Shown in pieces: positions 61,301 to 64,000 of a stretch of 64,000 nt of DNA. This stretch comes from Dasyornis broadbenti (Eukaryota; Chordata; Aves; Passeriformes; Dasyornithidae): positions 44,898 through 108,897 of the forward strand of contig VZRN01000647.1 of NCBI GenBank assembly GCA_013397935.1, in the 5' to 3' direction. The first letter of the stretch is position 1; the number at the start of each line of letters is the position of its first letter. Under the pieces are notes generated by a model, which did no database searches, had not been told where the DNA came from, and worked only from the letters and a program-made list of their open reading frames with translations. The translations under genes and the position numbers were made by a program.

Positions 61301-63676
61301 ATCCCTAAGGAATAACTCTTCTGAATAGAGGTTGCTTTTAGACCAGTATTGTGTGACAAATCAGCCTTGGGGACTGTCTGCAAAGGCATTACAATGACAC
61401 TTTTCTAGCCACTTGCATTTAAATTTTGTGCCCATGGAAAACAAACACCCTGGCTTGGTGTTGCTGGTGCTAATATATTATTTAAAAGTAACAGAACTCA
61501 AGTGTATTGGATCTGAACTGCTGCTCCAGGGGTGATATGGGGCTGGAGAAGCTGGAATTGCACTGAACCCCATTCTTCAGTGCTGGTGGGATTTGATTGG
61601 GGTTTTTCAGTGTATCAACAAAGTATCTAACAAATTCCTCAGCTTCATACCTTACCTGTGTGCCCCACGGCTCCTCTGAAGTAGCTGGCGAGCAGGAATT
61701 GATATATTTTCGCTTACTCCCATTCCCTAAGCATAGGCACAAAGCCCTCTGCACTGAAGTGAAAAAACCAGGACTTCCTTTGCCCTGCTGCCATCCAGTC
61801 ACATCACTATGAACCCCAGTAATTTAATAGTAAAACTACATCAGCTGCTCTTCCTTGGTTCTGGGATATTGGCTGATATGAAGAGTAGCCCTGAGGAAGA
61901 TTTACAGTGATATCAGCTCAGGACAGTGTTGCTGAGCCATCATCCTTCATGAGAAAACTGCCTGAATTTTCTTTTTTTATTTCTTTTTTTGTTTGTTTGT
62001 TTGTTTTTTAAGGGCAGTTCTTCTCACTTGGCTCCATTTAGCCCATGCTAAAATGCGTCTCTCTTCCTAACTTGGTGTGCTGTGGGAATTGGAAAGCATT
62101 TTCAAGATGAAAGGGAAATCTTACAAAACATGCTGGTATTTCCCCAGAGGACCTTACAATAGAGTGCTCATGCAACACAAGAACATGGGACTTCTGATAC
62201 CCTGTCCTCTCTTACAGTCACTTGCAAAGTCTCATTCAATACTTTTTGCCATCAAGGATTGCCTAGACAAGGATTTGCAGAGAGACTTAAGCCCTGCAAA
62301 GCACCTCAAAGCGCCTTTTCTCCCCCATTGGTTATTAAAAACTGGGTGACAAAATATTTCAAAGTTAATTTTTTCACCCCAACTTACCTTGGGAATTGTT
62401 TAAAAAGTTTGGAGCTGTACTGAGCAAAGCCTGATCTTCCAGAGAAATCTCATGCCTAAAGGCTCATGGAAAAAAAAACAGAGCACAAGCTATGAGAAAC
62501 TTTTTTCTTAGGACAATACTGTGACCTTTGATTTTTCGAGTAACTTTCCAAAAGGAAGTTGTGCTTTGAATTACTTAGACTGCCTTCTTGCCTCTGTCCT
62601 GGCTTGGTAAAAAGCCAAAGCATGTTCTAATGTTGTCAGCCTAACAAAAGTAATACTTTTTGAGGATGATTTGTTCTTGTTTTTTTTTTTTTTTTTCCTA
62701 GTGTATCAGGCACAAATAACCTCTCAATCAAGGTTAGTACATGGACATTTTTTGGTCTAGCCATCTCTGTAGAATGTATTAAGAGTAGTGTCGGATATGA
62801 CTTATCTCTTGTTTCTTTGCTGTCCTTCTTGCTTCCAGTGAAAGAATACAACCTTCTCCTTCTCTAGTAGATAAAGGATTAGCATTAAAAATTGCAGTAT
62901 CCCCAGAGCCAAGGCATCTCTCTAATCTTTTCCTGCTCAGGAAGAGATGGTGCCTGCTGGCATGGACATGCTTCTTGCCCCTGGGGCAGGTGCCCATCTG
63001 GCGGAGAACCAGCAGCAAAGCTGCTCCCAGCCCTTGCTGCTGAACTTCTGCGCTCTCTTCCTGGAGAACATTTCCTTTGAACACACTTCAAGGCCCCAGG
63101 GCTTACAGAGCCCACCTTTCCCTAGTTTAGCAGATGGATGAAGAAAAGTTTCAAGACCAGATTTTAAAACCACGTCATGTAGAGTCTAAAGTTTTAAATT
63201 CTTTGATAGCTAACCATTCAACAAAAGATAAAAATCAGGACCAATTTTATCCACTTTATGCAGTAGCTTTGGTGTATACACATTATAGTAATTTTAGATT
63301 TTCACTTTCCTTGTTTTGGAACAGAACAAATTAAAGAGGACCTCAGCTTCCTCTGAGAATGGTGCACTATAGTGTACTGGTGGTACTAAATATTTAGGGC
63401 TCCACAGAGCTGTCAGAACTAGTTTGTGGTGCATACCTGAGTGAACTGCACCTACACGATCAGGTCTCAGTAGATTTAAAATCCTCTGCCTGTGTGCAGC
63501 TGCAGGTCAGAGACACTCATGTGGCAGGCAACAAATATGCTGCTCTCTTGTGAACTTGGGCTATTTATGGATAAGGCATCATTTATTTCTCTTTGTAAAT
63601 TAATTATCTGTTTTAGGTTGTTTTAGGTATTTTTAAAAATAATTTGTGAGTTTTGGAGTATAATTAGAGAACTTAC
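58310..63676. other. Unique non-coding sequence
   Basis: No gene or repeat family is recognised. Low-complexity tracts are a TTTTG run near 61160-61180, a T-rich (TTTG)n tract at 61971-62009 and a T17 run at 62680-62696. An 81-codon plus frame at 59439-59684 has a hydrophobic C-terminal third (TFLTLLLVNLFLIHFFYQA) but no known family. Confidence 0.45.
61971..62009. repeat. T-rich (TTTG)n low-complexity tract
   Basis: Long T runs with a regular TTTG phase resemble the tract at 31561-31616. No element body is recognised on either side. Confidence 0.9.
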
Positions 63677-63988
63677 CCTTTGCTGTCCCTGGAGTAGCAG
63701 CTACAGAGATGATTTCTTCCATGGAGGAGTGGCTTTGCTGGGACAGGTCACGGTCTGGTCTGTGCAGCAGAGGATCTGCTTCATGAAAGAAGGTTTTTCT
63801 GTCCTTATACTGCTCTTAGAGGTCTCCTGATGCCTGTTTCTATGCCACTGGTTCAAACTGTCTTCGAGGCGGAGGTTGAAAGCACTTTGGGTTTTCTTGA
63901 TGGCGAGGTAAGGGACGCGAATGTTCTCAAGCTGAGAGCAGGGGCGCAGCCATCCTACAAACTGGTAAGGGGTTACCAAAGCTGCTGA
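63677..63988. other. Candidate exon region at right edge
   Basis: This segment is richer in CpG than its surroundings and open on both strands. Plus reading: a pyrimidine-rich acceptor ends at 63819 (TATACTGCTCTTAG). The frame then reads GLLMPVSMPLVQTVFEAEVE and onward to a strong donor GCGAG|GTAAGG at 63907/63908, giving an 88-bp internal exon. The frame itself stays open from 63713 to 63988. Minus reading: a 92-codon frame (63979-63701) with GC-rich third positions contains VPYLAIKKTQSAFNLRLEDS. It stops 24 bases before a donor match AAAGG|GTAAGT (intron from 63676 downward). The two readings exclude each other as coding, and I recognise neither peptide. The window edge cuts off the context. 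Confidence 0.3.
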
Positions 63989-64000
63989 CGCCTAGGAGTC

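Noticed and set aside
1..64000. CRISPR arrays, bacterial operons, phage or plasmid features
   Set aside because: No regularly spaced repeats, ribosome binding sites or dense collinear frames. Composition, retroelements and CpG depletion are those of a vertebrate nuclear genome.

Overview
The window looks like nuclear DNA of a passerine bird, from a gene-poor, CpG-depleted, fairly AT-rich stretch (intergenic or deep intronic). Three things point that way. A minus-strand tRNA-Ile/CR1 hybrid SINE of the TguSINE1 type, known only from passerines, lies near 19.2 kb. Remnants of CR1 LINEs of several ages are present, all but one on the minus strand. Four solo LTRs of avian ERVL and ERVK types carry intact target-site duplications. 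There are no bacterial-style operons, ribosome binding sites or CRISPR arrays, and I recognise no conserved protein-coding gene. Two N-filled assembly gaps (15593-15627 and 26391-26436) abut homopolymer runs.

Layout. 0-14 kb: unique non-coding sequence with one oddity, a 38-bp non-simple sequence present twice with no mismatch, 807 bp apart (824 and 1631), and one unusually long unexplained minus-strand frame (7462-8103). 14.9-19.3 kb: a cluster of retroposon remains, all minus strand (ancient CR1 at about 14940-15372, younger CR1 3' end at 16059-16290, ancient CR1 at about 18025-18700, TguSINE1 at 19167-19295). 19.3-34.7 kb: mostly unique, with a CpG-enriched block at 28388-28790 that is the best promoter candidate. 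34.68-36.18 kb: a 1081-bp ERVL solo LTR (TSD GAGAG) followed 67 bp later by a 338-bp ERVK-type solo LTR (TSD AAGATG). 43.7-45.6 kb: AT-rich sequence with homeodomain/POU-like motifs and an isolated CpG cluster that could be a conserved element or a very small terminal exon. 47.5-48.8 kb: two more ERVK-type solo LTRs of different families (TSDs GACATC and GTGAAC). The second is about 90% identical to the one at 35.8 kb. 48.8-63.6 kb: unique sequence with a short plus-strand CR1 3' end at 53955-54029. 63.68-64.0 kb: a CpG-richer edge with open frames and good splice motifs on both strands, the best candidate for a real exon in the window.

There is no set of genes here that works together. What can be read is a retroelement insertion history plus a few candidate regulatory or exonic islands. 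All exon, promoter and enhancer statements are inferences from local sequence and could not be tested against transcripts or alignments.
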